A stretch of DNA of 18,413 bases from an uncultured Clostridia bacterium (lineage in GTDB: Bacteria; Bacillota; Clostridia; Christensenellales; Aristaeellaceae), in the NCBI GenBank assembly GCA_934621485.1, contig CAKTUS010000047.1:1-18413 (forward strand), in the 5' to 3' direction. Under the pieces are notes generated by a model. That model did no database searches. It was not told where the DNA came from and saw only the letters and a program-made list of their open reading frames with translations. The position numbers and the translations under genes are program-made. How positions within the stretch are numbered: the stretch's first letter is position 1; each line of letters opens with the position of its first letter. Below, piece after piece: positions 1 to 6,206 of this stretch.

Positions 1-47
1 TGGGTTTCGGCATAGGCTTCCAGGCAGCGGGTAAAGGTGTCTCTCAT
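1..47 (-). CDS. Transketolase C-terminal subunit (5' end only, runs off window)
   Basis: Only the first 15 codons are present (MRDTFTRCLEAYAET). The ATG at 47-45 overlaps the TGA stop of the upstream transketolase N-half by four bases (ATGA). A GGAGG ribosome site lies about ten bases upstream, inside the preceding gene. The identity is inferred mainly from context: two-gene transketolases place the pyrimidine-binding/C-terminal half directly after the TPP-binding half, and the visible peptide fits the start of such proteins. The two chains would form one thiamine-diphosphate enzyme. The rest of the gene lies outside the window. Confidence 0.75.
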   Translation of the reverse strand, partial: MRDTFTRCLEAYAET

Positions 48-862
48 GGCTTTTGCGCCTCCAATTCCTTCAGCGCCGCATCGTACTCCTCGCCCCGGGC
101 AATGCGGTAATGCCACAGCACGGTGTTTTCCATGAAGCTGACGCCCTTGCCCTTCACCGTATCGGCAATCACCACAATGGGCTTGCCCTGCCCCATGGCG
201 TTTTGCGCCTCGGCATAGGCGGCGTGAAGGGCGTCGTGGTCATGGCCGTTCACACGAATCACATGCCAGCCAAAGCTGCACCACTTATCGTCCAGCGGCT
301 CCAGAGCGATGGTTTCTTCCACCGGAGCCAGGGACTGAATTTTGTTGAAATCGATGGTTACAATCAGGTTGTCCAGTTGATACTGGTGGGCGATCAGCGC
401 GGTTTCCCACACAGCGCCCTCGTCGCACTCGCCGTCGCCGATGATGCAGTACACCCGATGCTTCTGGCCGTTCATCTTGGCGGCCATGGCCATGCCCATG
501 GCCATGGGCAGCCCTTGGCCCAGGCTGCCGGTGGAGGCTTCCACCCCCGGCACGCCCTTGTGGCTTACATGGCCGCTGAAGCGGCTGCCGTTCTGGCAGT
601 GCTGCTTCAGCTCCTCCACAGGGAAAAACCCCTTTTCCGCCAGCGCGGCGTAAATGCCCGCGCCCGCGTGGCCCTTGGACAAAATCAGCCGGTCCCGTTC
701 CGGCATTTTGGGGTTTTGCGGGTTCACGTTCAGCACGTCGGCGTACAGCACCGCCACGATGTCGGCCATGGAAAAAATGCTGGCGATATGCGATGTGCCG
801 CCCCGGCTGGTCATTTCCAGCGCGTGCAGGCGGATATTGTATGCCAGATCAACGCTTCTCAT
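44..862 (-). CDS. Transketolase, N-terminal (thiamine-diphosphate-binding) subunit
   Basis: This 272-residue protein matches in length and motifs the N-terminal half of a split transketolase, which with its partner transfers two-carbon ketol units between sugar phosphates in the cytoplasm. Visible motifs are SKGHAG near residues 62-67, the TGSLGQGL segment near 111-118, and the TPP/Mg motif starting GDGE at 142 and closing with the Asn of DFNK at 173. An AAGGAG site seven bases upstream supports the ATG at 862. The gene overlaps the sugar-transferase stop by four bases (ATGA), and its own stop overlaps the next start in the same way, so the three genes are translationally coupled. Co-transcription with a glycan-initiating transferase suggests a supply of an unusual sugar for a surface polymer rather than, or besides, the pentose phosphate pathway; that is inference. 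Confidence 0.93.
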   Translation of the reverse strand: MRSVDLAYNIRLHALEMTSRGGTSHIASIFSMADIVAVLYADVLNVNPQNPKMPERDRLILSKGHAGAGIYAALAEKGFFPVEELKQHCQNGSRFSGHVSHKGVPGVEASTGSLGQGLPMAMGMAMAAKMNGQKHRVYCIIGDGECDEGAVWETALIAHQYQLDNLIVTIDFNKIQSLAPVEETIALEPLDDKWCSFGWHVIRVNGHDHDALHAAYAEAQNAMGQGKPIVVIADTVKGKGVSFMENTVLWHYRIARGEEYDAALKELEAQKP

Positions 863-1572
863 TGGCTTGCTCCTTCTTTATCCGGGATGGTTTTGCAAAA
901 CACCTTTTGGAACAGGCATTTCAGCGTTTGGAAAAAAACGCCTGCGTCCAAAGCGAAGGACTGGTTCCTGGCGTACTCAACCCGCATGCGGTTTTTTTCG
1001 CCCAGAATCTTGGTTTCATAGCTGCCTTCCGGGTCGTCGTGACCCACCAGCTCGTCCAGGCTGATGAGTTTGAGAGAGCTGGGGTCGCTGATGCCGGGCC
1101 TCACCCACAGGATGCACTGCTGCTGCGGCGTATACCGGGTGGTGTAGCGCAGCAGCTCCGGCCGGGGGCCGATGAAGCTCATGTCTCCCTTAAGAATGTT
1201 GAACAGCTGAGGCAGCTCGTCCAGCTTACTCCATCGCAGCACCCGCCCCACTTTGGTAACCCGCGGATCGTTCAGCGCCGTGGTAGAGGAAAAGCGGTCG
1301 GCGCCCACCACCATGGTACGGAACTTGAGGATAGGGAACGGTCGGTTGTGATACCCGCCTCGCGGTGCCGAATAAAGCACCGGGCCCTTGGAGGTCAGCT
1401 TTACGGCCAGGGCAACGGGCAGCATCACCGCCAGACAGGGTGCCAGCAGCAGCAGCGCCAGCACAAAATCCACCGCCCGTTTCACCACCTTGCTGTAAAA
1501 CGGATGCGACAGGGGCCCGTCCCAGCGGGGGAAAGCCTCCCCCATCGAGCGCAACGGTTCTGTTTGTGCCAT
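859..1572 (-). CDS. Bacterial sugar transferase (undecaprenyl-phosphate sugar-1-phosphate transferase family)
   Basis: The family moves a sugar-1-phosphate from a nucleotide sugar to undecaprenyl phosphate at the inner face of the membrane, the first step of many capsule, exopolysaccharide and glycan pathways. With the chosen start the protein has 237 residues. It shows the KRAVD motif followed by one hydrophobic segment (about 34-57), the KFRTM motif (83-87), KLDELPQL (116-123) and GPRPEL (135-140), in the usual order for the small one-helix class. A longer frame reaches 1614, but the ATG at 1572 has an AAAGGAG site eight bases upstream, so I start there. It heads an operon with two transketolase genes. 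The sugar moved cannot be read from the sequence. Confidence 0.92.
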   Translation of the reverse strand: MAQTEPLRSMGEAFPRWDGPLSHPFYSKVVKRAVDFVLALLLLAPCLAVMLPVALAVKLTSKGPVLYSAPRGGYHNRPFPILKFRTMVVGADRFSSTTALNDPRVTKVGRVLRWSKLDELPQLFNILKGDMSFIGPRPELLRYTTRYTPQQQCILWVRPGISDPSSLKLISLDELVGHDDPEGSYETKILGEKNRMRVEYARNQSFALDAGVFFQTLKCLFQKVFCKTIPDKEGASQ

Positions 1573-1579
1573 GGACGCG

Positions 1580-1586
1580 CTCCTTT
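1580..1586 (-). promoter_or_regulatory. Ribosome binding site deciding the sugar-transferase start
   Basis: AAAGGAG on the minus strand lies eight bases before ATG 1572. The upstream in-frame start near 1614 lacks a comparable site. Confidence 0.7.
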
Positions 1587-1619
1587 CCGCTTGCAAATGC
1601 GTATGCAGTACCACGTTTC

Positions 1620-1649
1620 ATCATAACACACCCGTTAGCGGCTCGTCAA
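1620..1649 (-). promoter_or_regulatory. Sigma-A-type promoter for the sugar transferase-transketolase operon
   Basis: On the minus strand, TTGACG (1649-1644) is separated by 18 bp from TATGAT (1625-1620), with a TG one base before the -10 (extended -10). It lies about 50 bp upstream of the chosen start and is back to back with the promoter of the divergent coiled-coil gene. Confidence 0.6.
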
Positions 1650-1753
1650 GGAAAATGCGCGTTGCATCGCGCGTTGCGGCGCGGGCTTTCATGCACCCCG
1701 TCAAAAAAGCGAAGTAAGTTTTGGTTGAAAACCTTCCATTTTAACCCCTCGTA

Positions 1754-1762
1754 TGCTATAAT
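1754..1762 (+). promoter_or_regulatory. Extended -10 promoter element for the coiled-coil gene
   Basis: TGCTATAAT is a perfect extended -10 (TG-N-TATAAT). The -35 position 17 bp upstream (1734-1739, TTCCAT) is poor; a TTGAAA at 1725-1730 is too far at 26 bp. The promoter probably relies on the extended -10. It is followed after about 25 bp by an AGGAGG site and the ATG at 1799. Confidence 0.55.
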
Positions 1763-1798
1763 GAAAAAAGCCAAAAAACCAAACAGGAGGGATCTTTC

Positions 1799-2512
1799 AT
1801 GGCCGAAACCAAAACCACCGGCGCATCCGCCCAGAGCAAAACCCCGTTGTATATCGTATGCTTGGCGTTGATTGCCGCTATTATCCTGGCGATTGTAGGC
1901 TTTAGCGGCAAAAGCAGCGTACAAAAACTGAATGACGAGCTTACCGCACAGGTGGCCGAGCTGGAGACCCAGGCCGCCGACACCGCCGCCGAGCTGGACG
2001 CGGCCGCCGCCGCCAAAACCGATTTGGAAGGCGCAAACGCCGCCCTGACCGCCGAATTGGACACGGCCAAGGCCGACGCCGAAACCCTGAAGGCCGATTT
2101 GGAAGCCAAGCTGGCTGAGGCCGAGAGCGCCAAGACCGCCGCAGAGGAAGCCCTGGCCAAGGCAAATACCGACCTGGAAACCGCCAAGGCGGAAGCTCAG
2201 GCCCAGAAGACCGATTTGGAGGCCAAGCTGGCTGAGACCGAGAGCGCCAAGACCGCCGCGGATGAAGCCCTGAGCAAGCTGACCACCGAATATGAAGCCC
2301 TGAGGGAAGCCGAGGGCAAAACGGCCGAAGAACTGGCCGCCGCCAAGGCTGACGCCGAAGCCAAGCTGAAGGAAACGGAAAGCAAGGTAGCGGAACTGGA
2401 GACCAAGGTTGTGGAGCTGGAAGCCGCTCAGACGGAACTGGAGGCCGTAAAGACCGACCTGGAAACCAAGCTGACCGAAGCCGAAACCAAGCTGAAAAAG
2501 GTGCAGCCGTAA
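1799..2512 (+). CDS. Single-pass membrane protein with a long extracytoplasmic coiled coil
   Basis: This 237-residue protein is not a family I can name. A short N-terminal tail of about 16 residues precedes one clear membrane segment (about 17-36). Nearly all the rest (about 40-237) is Ala/Glu/Lys/Thr/Leu-rich and reads as a continuous coiled coil without Pro or Gly breaks, presumably outside the membrane. Two blocks of 39 residues, starting near residues 97 and 136, are almost identical (LEAKLAE-ESAKTAA core), and the DNA repeats with a 117-bp period. Thirty-nine fits four heptads plus one hendecad. An AGGAGG site lies close before the ATG at 1799. It is monocistronic and divergent from the glycan operon. 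A structural or spacer role at the envelope is possible but not shown. The 434-residue antisense frame over it is an artefact. Confidence 0.85.
   Translation: MAETKTTGASAQSKTPLYIVCLALIAAIILAIVGFSGKSSVQKLNDELTAQVAELETQAADTAAELDAAAAAKTDLEGANAALTAELDTAKADAETLKADLEAKLAEAESAKTAAEEALAKANTDLETAKAEAQAQKTDLEAKLAETESAKTAADEALSKLTTEYEALREAEGKTAEELAAAKADAEAKLKETESKVAELETKVVELEAAQTELEAVKTDLETKLTEAETKLKKVQP
2092..2280 (+). repeat. 117-bp (39-codon) internal repeat in the coiled-coil gene
   Basis: The stretch beginning CCGATTTGGA at 2094 recurs at 2211, and the following roughly 60 bases (coding LEAKLAE-ESAKTAA-EAL) are nearly identical. The DNA identity is higher than protein composition alone would need, pointing to a recent tandem duplication. 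Confidence 0.75.
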
Positions 2513-2536
2513 GAAACGCCTGCGCAAATGAAGAAA

Positions 2537-2558
2537 GGGGCTCTCCGCGGAGAGCCCC
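2537..2558 (+). terminator. GC-rich palindromic hairpin after the coiled-coil gene
   Basis: A perfect 22-bp palindrome (GGGGCTCTCCG and its complement) starts 24 bp after the stop codon. It has no T-run after it, so termination is uncertain. It ends exactly where the MITE-like repeat begins (2559), so an original T-tract may have been displaced; that is inference. Confidence 0.45.
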
Positions 2559-2843
2559 TCAGCCCGTCCAAAAGCTCGCCTGCGGCGAGCTTTTTCGCCA
2601 GAAACTGCCGGTAATGTTTTCGGCGTAGCCGAAAACACCCCGCCCGACCGGCAAAGCCGGTCGATACGAATATAGTCAGAGGGGCTGTGGCCCCTCTGAC
2701 AACTCCCCCGAAGGAGTTTTTCGTCAGCCTGAGCCTTGCGCAGCAAGGCTTTCCTTATGCGCTTTGCCGCCCGGCCAGCCGCACGCAAAGCGCGTCTCCC
2801 GGCAGAAGAGTTCGCCGTCAGGTCGGCTTTTTTAACGGCCTGA
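2559..2843. repeat. MITE-like element with imperfect terminal inverted repeats (dispersed family 1, copy A)
   Basis: The left end (TCAGCCCGTCCAAAAGCTCG) and the reverse complement of the right end (TCAGGCCGTTAAAAAAGCCG) match with few differences, and the match continues for about 30 bp, as in a small non-autonomous element. The left part, 2562-2708, is shared in inverted orientation with 5941-6060. It contains a GTTTTCGGC-GTA-GCCGAAAAC hairpin, a GACCGGC-AAA-GCCGGTC hairpin and an 11-bp stem GTCAGAGGGGC-TGTG-GCCCCTCTGAC. No protein is encoded. Confidence 0.6.
2570..2595 (+). terminator. Probable rho-independent terminator (inside the repeat's left end)
   Basis: AAAAGCTCGCC-TGC-GGCGAGCTTTT forms an 11-bp stem with a 3-base loop and ends in five T residues. 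It lies about 60 bp after the coiled-coil stop and would serve as its terminator, although it is part of the repeat element. Confidence 0.6.
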
Positions 2844-3101
2844 GAGAGCCGAATATGTGCGGCTCTGCTGTATTTGCCCGTTGCGCAGGCCCTCGCGCCG
2901 CTTTGCGGAAGATTCGCCTCATCAGCGCATTTTCCTGTCGCCACATGCAAAAGCCTTTTTTTCGATGGCCTTGTGCTGCTCCGCGCAAACCTGTGGCATT
3001 GCCAGACCTTCCATTCTGCGCTTTCTCGGATTCAGGCGCTCTTCTCCGGCTGAAGAATAAAGAGATTTTTTTATACCTCCAAAACCCTTTGCCTCACGAA
3101 A

Positions 3102-3290
3102 ACCGCCTCCTTTGTATCCTCGAGCCTGGAAACCATACCCTTGCTGAAGGGATAGATGGAAATCCGCACCCCCTCCATGCGGAATCCTCGCTTTATTGAC
3201 CAGCCTCCCTTCAAGCCTGGAAACTGTGCTTCTATGAAAAACACAGGTGAAAACTCATATCCCTCCCGCGCTGAATCCTCCGCCTTATTC
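3102..3290. repeat. Two diverged tandem copies of a 91-bp unit at the ypeB 3' end
   Basis: GCCTGGAAAC occurs at 3124 and 3215, and GAATCCTC at 3182 and 3273, both 91 bp apart; CCTCC at the unit start is also kept. The second unit runs into the ypeB stop codon. The copies are in different reading frames on the minus strand, so this is a DNA-level duplication. The 77-codon minus frame 3071-3304 (TTG start, overlapping the ypeB end) and its inner ATG start near 3179 lie here; I do not call a gene. Confidence 0.5.
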
Positions 3291-4700
3291 CATACATACC
3301 CCAATCTTCCTGCTCGGGTTCAGGGGCCCTGTCTCTGGCCAGGGGCGCAGGGAGGCGGAACCCCCTGCCGCCAGACGACCTTCGGGCGCATCTATCATCT
3401 TTAGAATTTCCAGCTGGTCGCCGGTGGCAGCATCCAGATAAAGCCGGTATTCGCCTCCGTCCCGTTGACCGGATATCTCGTAGCACAGGCGCTCTTCATC
3501 CCGGTAAGGAATCACACAAAGCCGGGCCGAAGCGCTCTCCAGCCGCGTGCTCCCCTTTTCCAGCGCCTGATCGCGGGTCCAAACCGGAACCAGCGCCGAA
3601 CGCTGCGCGTGGTTCATCAGATAGTTGTTGCTCTCCAGCCCCACCAGCTCGCCTGTGTCCATGCGCAGCTGCACCTTAACCAGGTCGGGGTAAAGCAGCA
3701 CGCCGTCCTGTACCGCCACAAAGTTGATCACCGCCAGCCCGTCGTATACCTGATAATGATTGGCTTCCATATCGCCGTAGCCATGAGCCTTGAGGAACTG
3801 CCGTCCCGACTGGATGCAGCTTTCCAGCGATAAGGCGCTTTCAAACTCGGCGCTTTCCGGCATAATCCATAACAGCTTTCCACCGGTTTGGGTTACCTCG
3901 GCGTTCAGCACCAAACCGTCGTTCAGGGTGAGAGAAACGCCAAAGCAGGGGATGACGCCGCCGGTCTGCGCCGCCTGCGCGGCGGACTGTACCCGGCTTT
4001 CCCCAACAAAGCGCCGGGCAATGTCCATGGCCTGCTCCGCGTCGATTTGTTTTTTCCCCAACGCCTTGGGGCTGCCGCTGCGCCGTGCGTCGGAAAAGGC
4101 GCCGTCATAAATCATGCTGGGGTAATCCATGCCGTTGTCGCCATCCGCCAACTGCTCCAGCGGACGAACATCCGCCTGCGCCTCCTGGTAGAACAGGTCC
4201 GGCTGCGCCGCCATGTGCAGGCTCTCCCGCAGCATGGCCTCCCGTGCGGCGGCAAACTGGCCCAGCAGCTGAGTGCATTGGGTTTCCAGCTCGTCCAGCT
4301 GCTGAAGCGCCGACTCATCCATGTTTTCTCCTCCGGCTGCCAGCAACGCCAGGCTCATGGCATATTCCGACAGCTGGTTGCAAAACTTCAGGGTGTCGCT
4401 CATGGCCACATAGCTCAGAGGCAAAGCGCTCAGCCCGCTGACCACGCCGTCCGCCTGGCGGCTGATGCCGCTGAGCAGCTCCACCTGCATCCCCGCGTCC
4501 TGAGCCAGAGGCGTTTTGCCCAGCTTGAGCACAATGGACTGCAAATGCTCCTGCGTCTCGCTCAGGCGCTGAGCATAGGCGTCCTCCAGCGCCTGAGCGC
4601 TGCGCTGGGCTTGCAGGCCGTAGCTGAATGCCGCAATCCCCGCGGTTATGACGGCCAACCCCAGAAAGGTATACAGCAGAATGTGATGCTTTGGCTGCAT
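3285..4700 (-). CDS. ypeB: Spore germination protein YpeB
   Basis: YpeB is the partner of SleB in spores: it is needed for SleB to be present and stable at the inner membrane and cortex. The 471-residue protein has an N-terminal membrane anchor (about 7-27) and a helical, Gln/Leu-rich N-terminal domain. The YpeB hallmark YPSMIYDGAFSD lies near 193-204, and PepSY-type regions follow (about 216-300 and 370-437). I start at ATG 4700 because an AAGGAGG site lies six bases upstream and overlaps the sleB stop; the longer frame to 4769 lies inside sleB. The gap to sleB is 11 bp, so the pair is one operon. After the expected end near DAPEGRLA there are about 28 extra residues lacking family character, running into a tandem repeat. 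Confidence 0.95.
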   Translation of the reverse strand: MQPKHHILLYTFLGLAVITAGIAAFSYGLQAQRSAQALEDAYAQRLSETQEHLQSIVLKLGKTPLAQDAGMQVELLSGISRQADGVVSGLSALPLSYVAMSDTLKFCNQLSEYAMSLALLAAGGENMDESALQQLDELETQCTQLLGQFAAAREAMLRESLHMAAQPDLFYQEAQADVRPLEQLADGDNGMDYPSMIYDGAFSDARRSGSPKALGKKQIDAEQAMDIARRFVGESRVQSAAQAAQTGGVIPCFGVSLTLNDGLVLNAEVTQTGGKLLWIMPESAEFESALSLESCIQSGRQFLKAHGYGDMEANHYQVYDGLAVINFVAVQDGVLLYPDLVKVQLRMDTGELVGLESNNYLMNHAQRSALVPVWTRDQALEKGSTRLESASARLCVIPYRDEERLCYEISGQRDGGEYRLYLDAATGDQLEILKMIDAPEGRLAAGGSASLRPWPETGPLNPSRKIGVCME

Positions 4701-4706
4701 GGCGCG

Positions 4707-4713
4707 CCTCCTT
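4707..4713 (-). promoter_or_regulatory. ypeB ribosome binding site overlapping the sleB stop
   Basis: AAGGAGG on the minus strand lies six bases before ATG 4700 and overlaps the sleB TAA stop at 4714-4712. This suggests translational coupling and fixes the ypeB start. Confidence 0.75.
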
Positions 4714-5398
4714 AAATGGCAAAATTGTGCTTGCCGATGCTCAACTGCACCGTGCGGGTCCAAATCCATCCGTTTGTAGCGGTGGAAGGGTTGTAGTAAT
4801 AGAGACAGCCGCCGGTGGGATCCCAGCCGTTGAGCGCATCCCGGGCGGCGCGCAGGCTGTCCTCGTCCGGGGTCAGGTAAATCTGTCCGTCGCTGACCGC
4901 GTCAAAAGCCCCGCTCTGGTATACCACGCCGCTGATGGTGTTGGGAAAGGACGGGCTTTTCACCCGGTTGAGCACCACGGCGGCTACCGCCACCTTGCCC
5001 ACATACGGCTCGCCCCGGGCCTCGCCGTGCACCAGCCGCCCCAGCAGATAGGTTTCGCTTTCGTTATAACCGGCTGCTGCCACGCTGCCGCTCAGGGTGA
5101 TGCCCAGGGCCGCCGCTGTGCTTTGCCCCACTACGCCATCGGCCTTCAGGCCGTTTTTGCGCTGAAAGTACACCACCGCGTTGTAGGTGTCCTGGCCGAA
5201 AACGCCGTCCACTGTGCCGGTGAAATAACCGTATTGCTGTAATTTTTGCTGAATTTGGGTTACCTGGCTGCCTTTATCTCCCCAGGCCACTACCGCCCCG
5301 TCCGCCTGGACAAAGGCAAAAAACAATAGAAATGTCAACAGCGCCGCCAGCAGCTGAAACGCCTGCTCGCCCCTGTTGGGCTTGTTTTCCGGACCCAT
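4712..5398 (-). CDS. sleB: Spore cortex-lytic enzyme SleB (cell-wall hydrolase)
   Basis: SleB is a lytic transglycosylase that cuts muramic-lactam cortex peptidoglycan during germination. The 228-residue protein has a hydrophobic signal segment (about 12-33), one peptidoglycan-binding domain (about 41-98, GYFTGTVDGVFG core), and a SleB/Hydrolase_2 domain (about 118-228). The latter has HGEARGE at 124-130, whose first Glu (E126) is the expected catalytic residue, and the YYYNPSTA motif near 200. The frame stays open to 5788, but the upstream part has no family character; ATG 5398 is preceded by GGGGAGG and a proper signal peptide follows. A weak sigma-G-like -35 (GCATA, 5467-5463) is visible, but its -10 partner is poor, so I do not claim a promoter. 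ypeB follows after 11 bp. Confidence 0.95.
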   Translation of the reverse strand: MGPENKPNRGEQAFQLLAALLTFLLFFAFVQADGAVVAWGDKGSQVTQIQQKLQQYGYFTGTVDGVFGQDTYNAVVYFQRKNGLKADGVVGQSTAAALGITLSGSVAAAGYNESETYLLGRLVHGEARGEPYVGKVAVAAVVLNRVKSPSFPNTISGVVYQSGAFDAVSDGQIYLTPDEDSLRAARDALNGWDPTGGCLYYYNPSTATNGWIWTRTVQLSIGKHNFAI

Positions 5399-5406
5399 GA
5401 CCCAAA

Positions 5407-5413
5407 CCTCCCC
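5407..5413 (-). promoter_or_regulatory. Ribosome binding site deciding the sleB start
   Basis: GGGGAGG on the minus strand lies eight bases before ATG 5398. It favours this start over the much longer open frame. Confidence 0.65.
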
Positions 5414-5638
5414 TTCTTTACAAACTATGGTCAGGAAAAGTTTGGCCCGTAAGCGGTGAAAGTATGCAGCTTTTCCATCTGTGAAAAAAACAGGCTGAAG
5501 CTTTCTGTGTCCGACTTGACTGTCTGCTGCTGTGCGCGGCGCTGTGCCTGGCCATGAGCGCGTTGGCGAAAGGTATGCGGGAATATGCGCAGCCCTGTTA
5601 ATAATCAGTGGCAGGCGCAATCCTGGTTTTTGGGGATT

Positions 5639-5671
5639 GCAGCGGTACCCGCCGCTGCCGGGTACCGCTGC
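5639..5671. other. Strong hairpin, 13-bp perfect stem
   Basis: GCAGCGGTACCCG and its exact complement are separated by seven bases (CCGCTGC). There is no T-run on either side, so it is not a standard terminator. Confidence 0.55.
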
Positions 5672-5817
5672 GGGTGTATGGAGACAGCGCCCTGACCCGC
5701 CCCTTATGGCCGTGCGCAAAAGCGTTGCCAACGGGATTGTTCCGCAAAGCATCCATACCGACGGACAAAAGCCGGTTCCCGTTGCCACTAGGCGCCGGGT
5801 GCTGAAAAAGTGGAGGT

Positions 5818-5925
5818 GCAGGAGGCACTGCCTCCTGCCGGGGTTTTAGGGGCGGACCCCCTAGGCCTTATGCCACAGCATTTTCCCTGCGAACCAACGT
5901 AGCCGTGCGCACGGACGCGCTCTCT
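5818..5925 (+). repeat. Dispersed intergenic repeat family 2, plus-strand copy
   Basis: This copy contains a GCAGGAGGC-ACT-GCCTCCTGC hairpin, then CCGGGGTTTTAGGGG and a second stem (TTAGGGG-CGGA-CCCCCTAG). The reverse complement of 18281-18380 shows the same order of motifs over about 100 bp with scattered differences. It abuts the family 1 copy at 5941. Confidence 0.6.
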
Positions 5926-5940
5926 TGTAGAGGGTTTTTC

Positions 5941-6060
5941 GGAGAGTTGTCAGAGGGGCCGCAGCCCCTCTGACTGGATTCGTATCGACCGGCTTTGCCG
6001 AAAACATTCCTCCAGTCCTTCGTCAGAAAAGATTGCCGTCAGACGAGCTTTTTGGACGGC
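5941..6060 (-). repeat. Dispersed intergenic repeat family 1, copy B (inverted relative to copy A)
   Basis: The reverse complement aligns with 2562-2708. The shared parts include the terminal GTCCAAAAAGCTCG, the GTTTTCGGC arm, the AAAGCCGGTCGATACGAAT core and the 11-bp GTCAGAGGGGC stem with only a loop change. Relative to copy A, 28 bp are missing between two CGGC repeats. The two copies lie on either side of sleB-ypeB. Confidence 0.7.
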
Positions 6061-6177
6061 CTGTCCCTGCGCCTATTGGCTCCGGGTTTACGCAGAAGGG
6101 GGAAAAGCCCTGATGATTGGAGAGAACTCTGCTCCCTGACGTTCTCAAATTTTTTTGCACTTTTTTCCTGTTAGGTA

Positions 6178-6206
6178 TTGCATTTCCGACGCAATGCTCT
6201 TATACT
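6178..6206 (+). promoter_or_regulatory. Sigma-A-type promoter of cysK
   Basis: TTGCAT (6178-6183), a 17-bp spacer and TATACT (6201-6206), about 50 bp before the cysK start. ATTGC and GCAAT (6177-6181, 6191-6195) form a small dyad within it. Confidence 0.7.

Larger units (their letters stand above)
5399..6177. other. Gene-poor stretch between sleB and cysK
   Basis: I see no convincing gene here. It holds a 13-bp-stem hairpin (5639-5671), a family 2 repeat copy (5818-5925), a family 1 repeat copy (5941-6060) and a weak GAGAAC/GTTCTC stem followed by seven Ts (6122-6156). A short plus-strand run coding a signal-peptide-like LLLCAALCLAMSALA (about 5523-5602) has no start codon with a ribosome site and may be a gene remnant or chance. 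Confidence 0.5.

Noticed and set aside
53..1626. Plus-strand frames opposite the transketolase and sugar transferase
   Set aside because: Shadows of well-supported minus-strand genes.
1646..2950. Long minus-strand open frame (434 codons) opposite the coiled-coil gene
   Set aside because: Its Leu/Gly/Phe pattern is the antisense of the Glu/Lys/Ala repeats; no ribosome site or family, and it runs through the repeat element and terminator.
3071..3304. 77-codon minus-strand frame after ypeB, with a possible inner start near 3179
   Set aside because: It overlaps the ypeB end from a TTG codon, spans a DNA-level tandem repeat in shifting frames and resembles no family; the inner ATG has a fair ribosome site, so a 35-residue peptide cannot be excluded.
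5421..5470. Sigma-G promoter for sleB-ypeB
   Set aside because: A GCATA at 5467-5463 fits a -35, but the 18-bp-spaced -10 (CAAACTT) is a poor match, so I left it as a remark only.
5523..5602. Signal-peptide-like plus-strand peptide LLLCAALCLAMSALA
   Set aside because: It has no start codon with a ribosome site and stops after about ten further residues; it may be a decayed gene end or chance.
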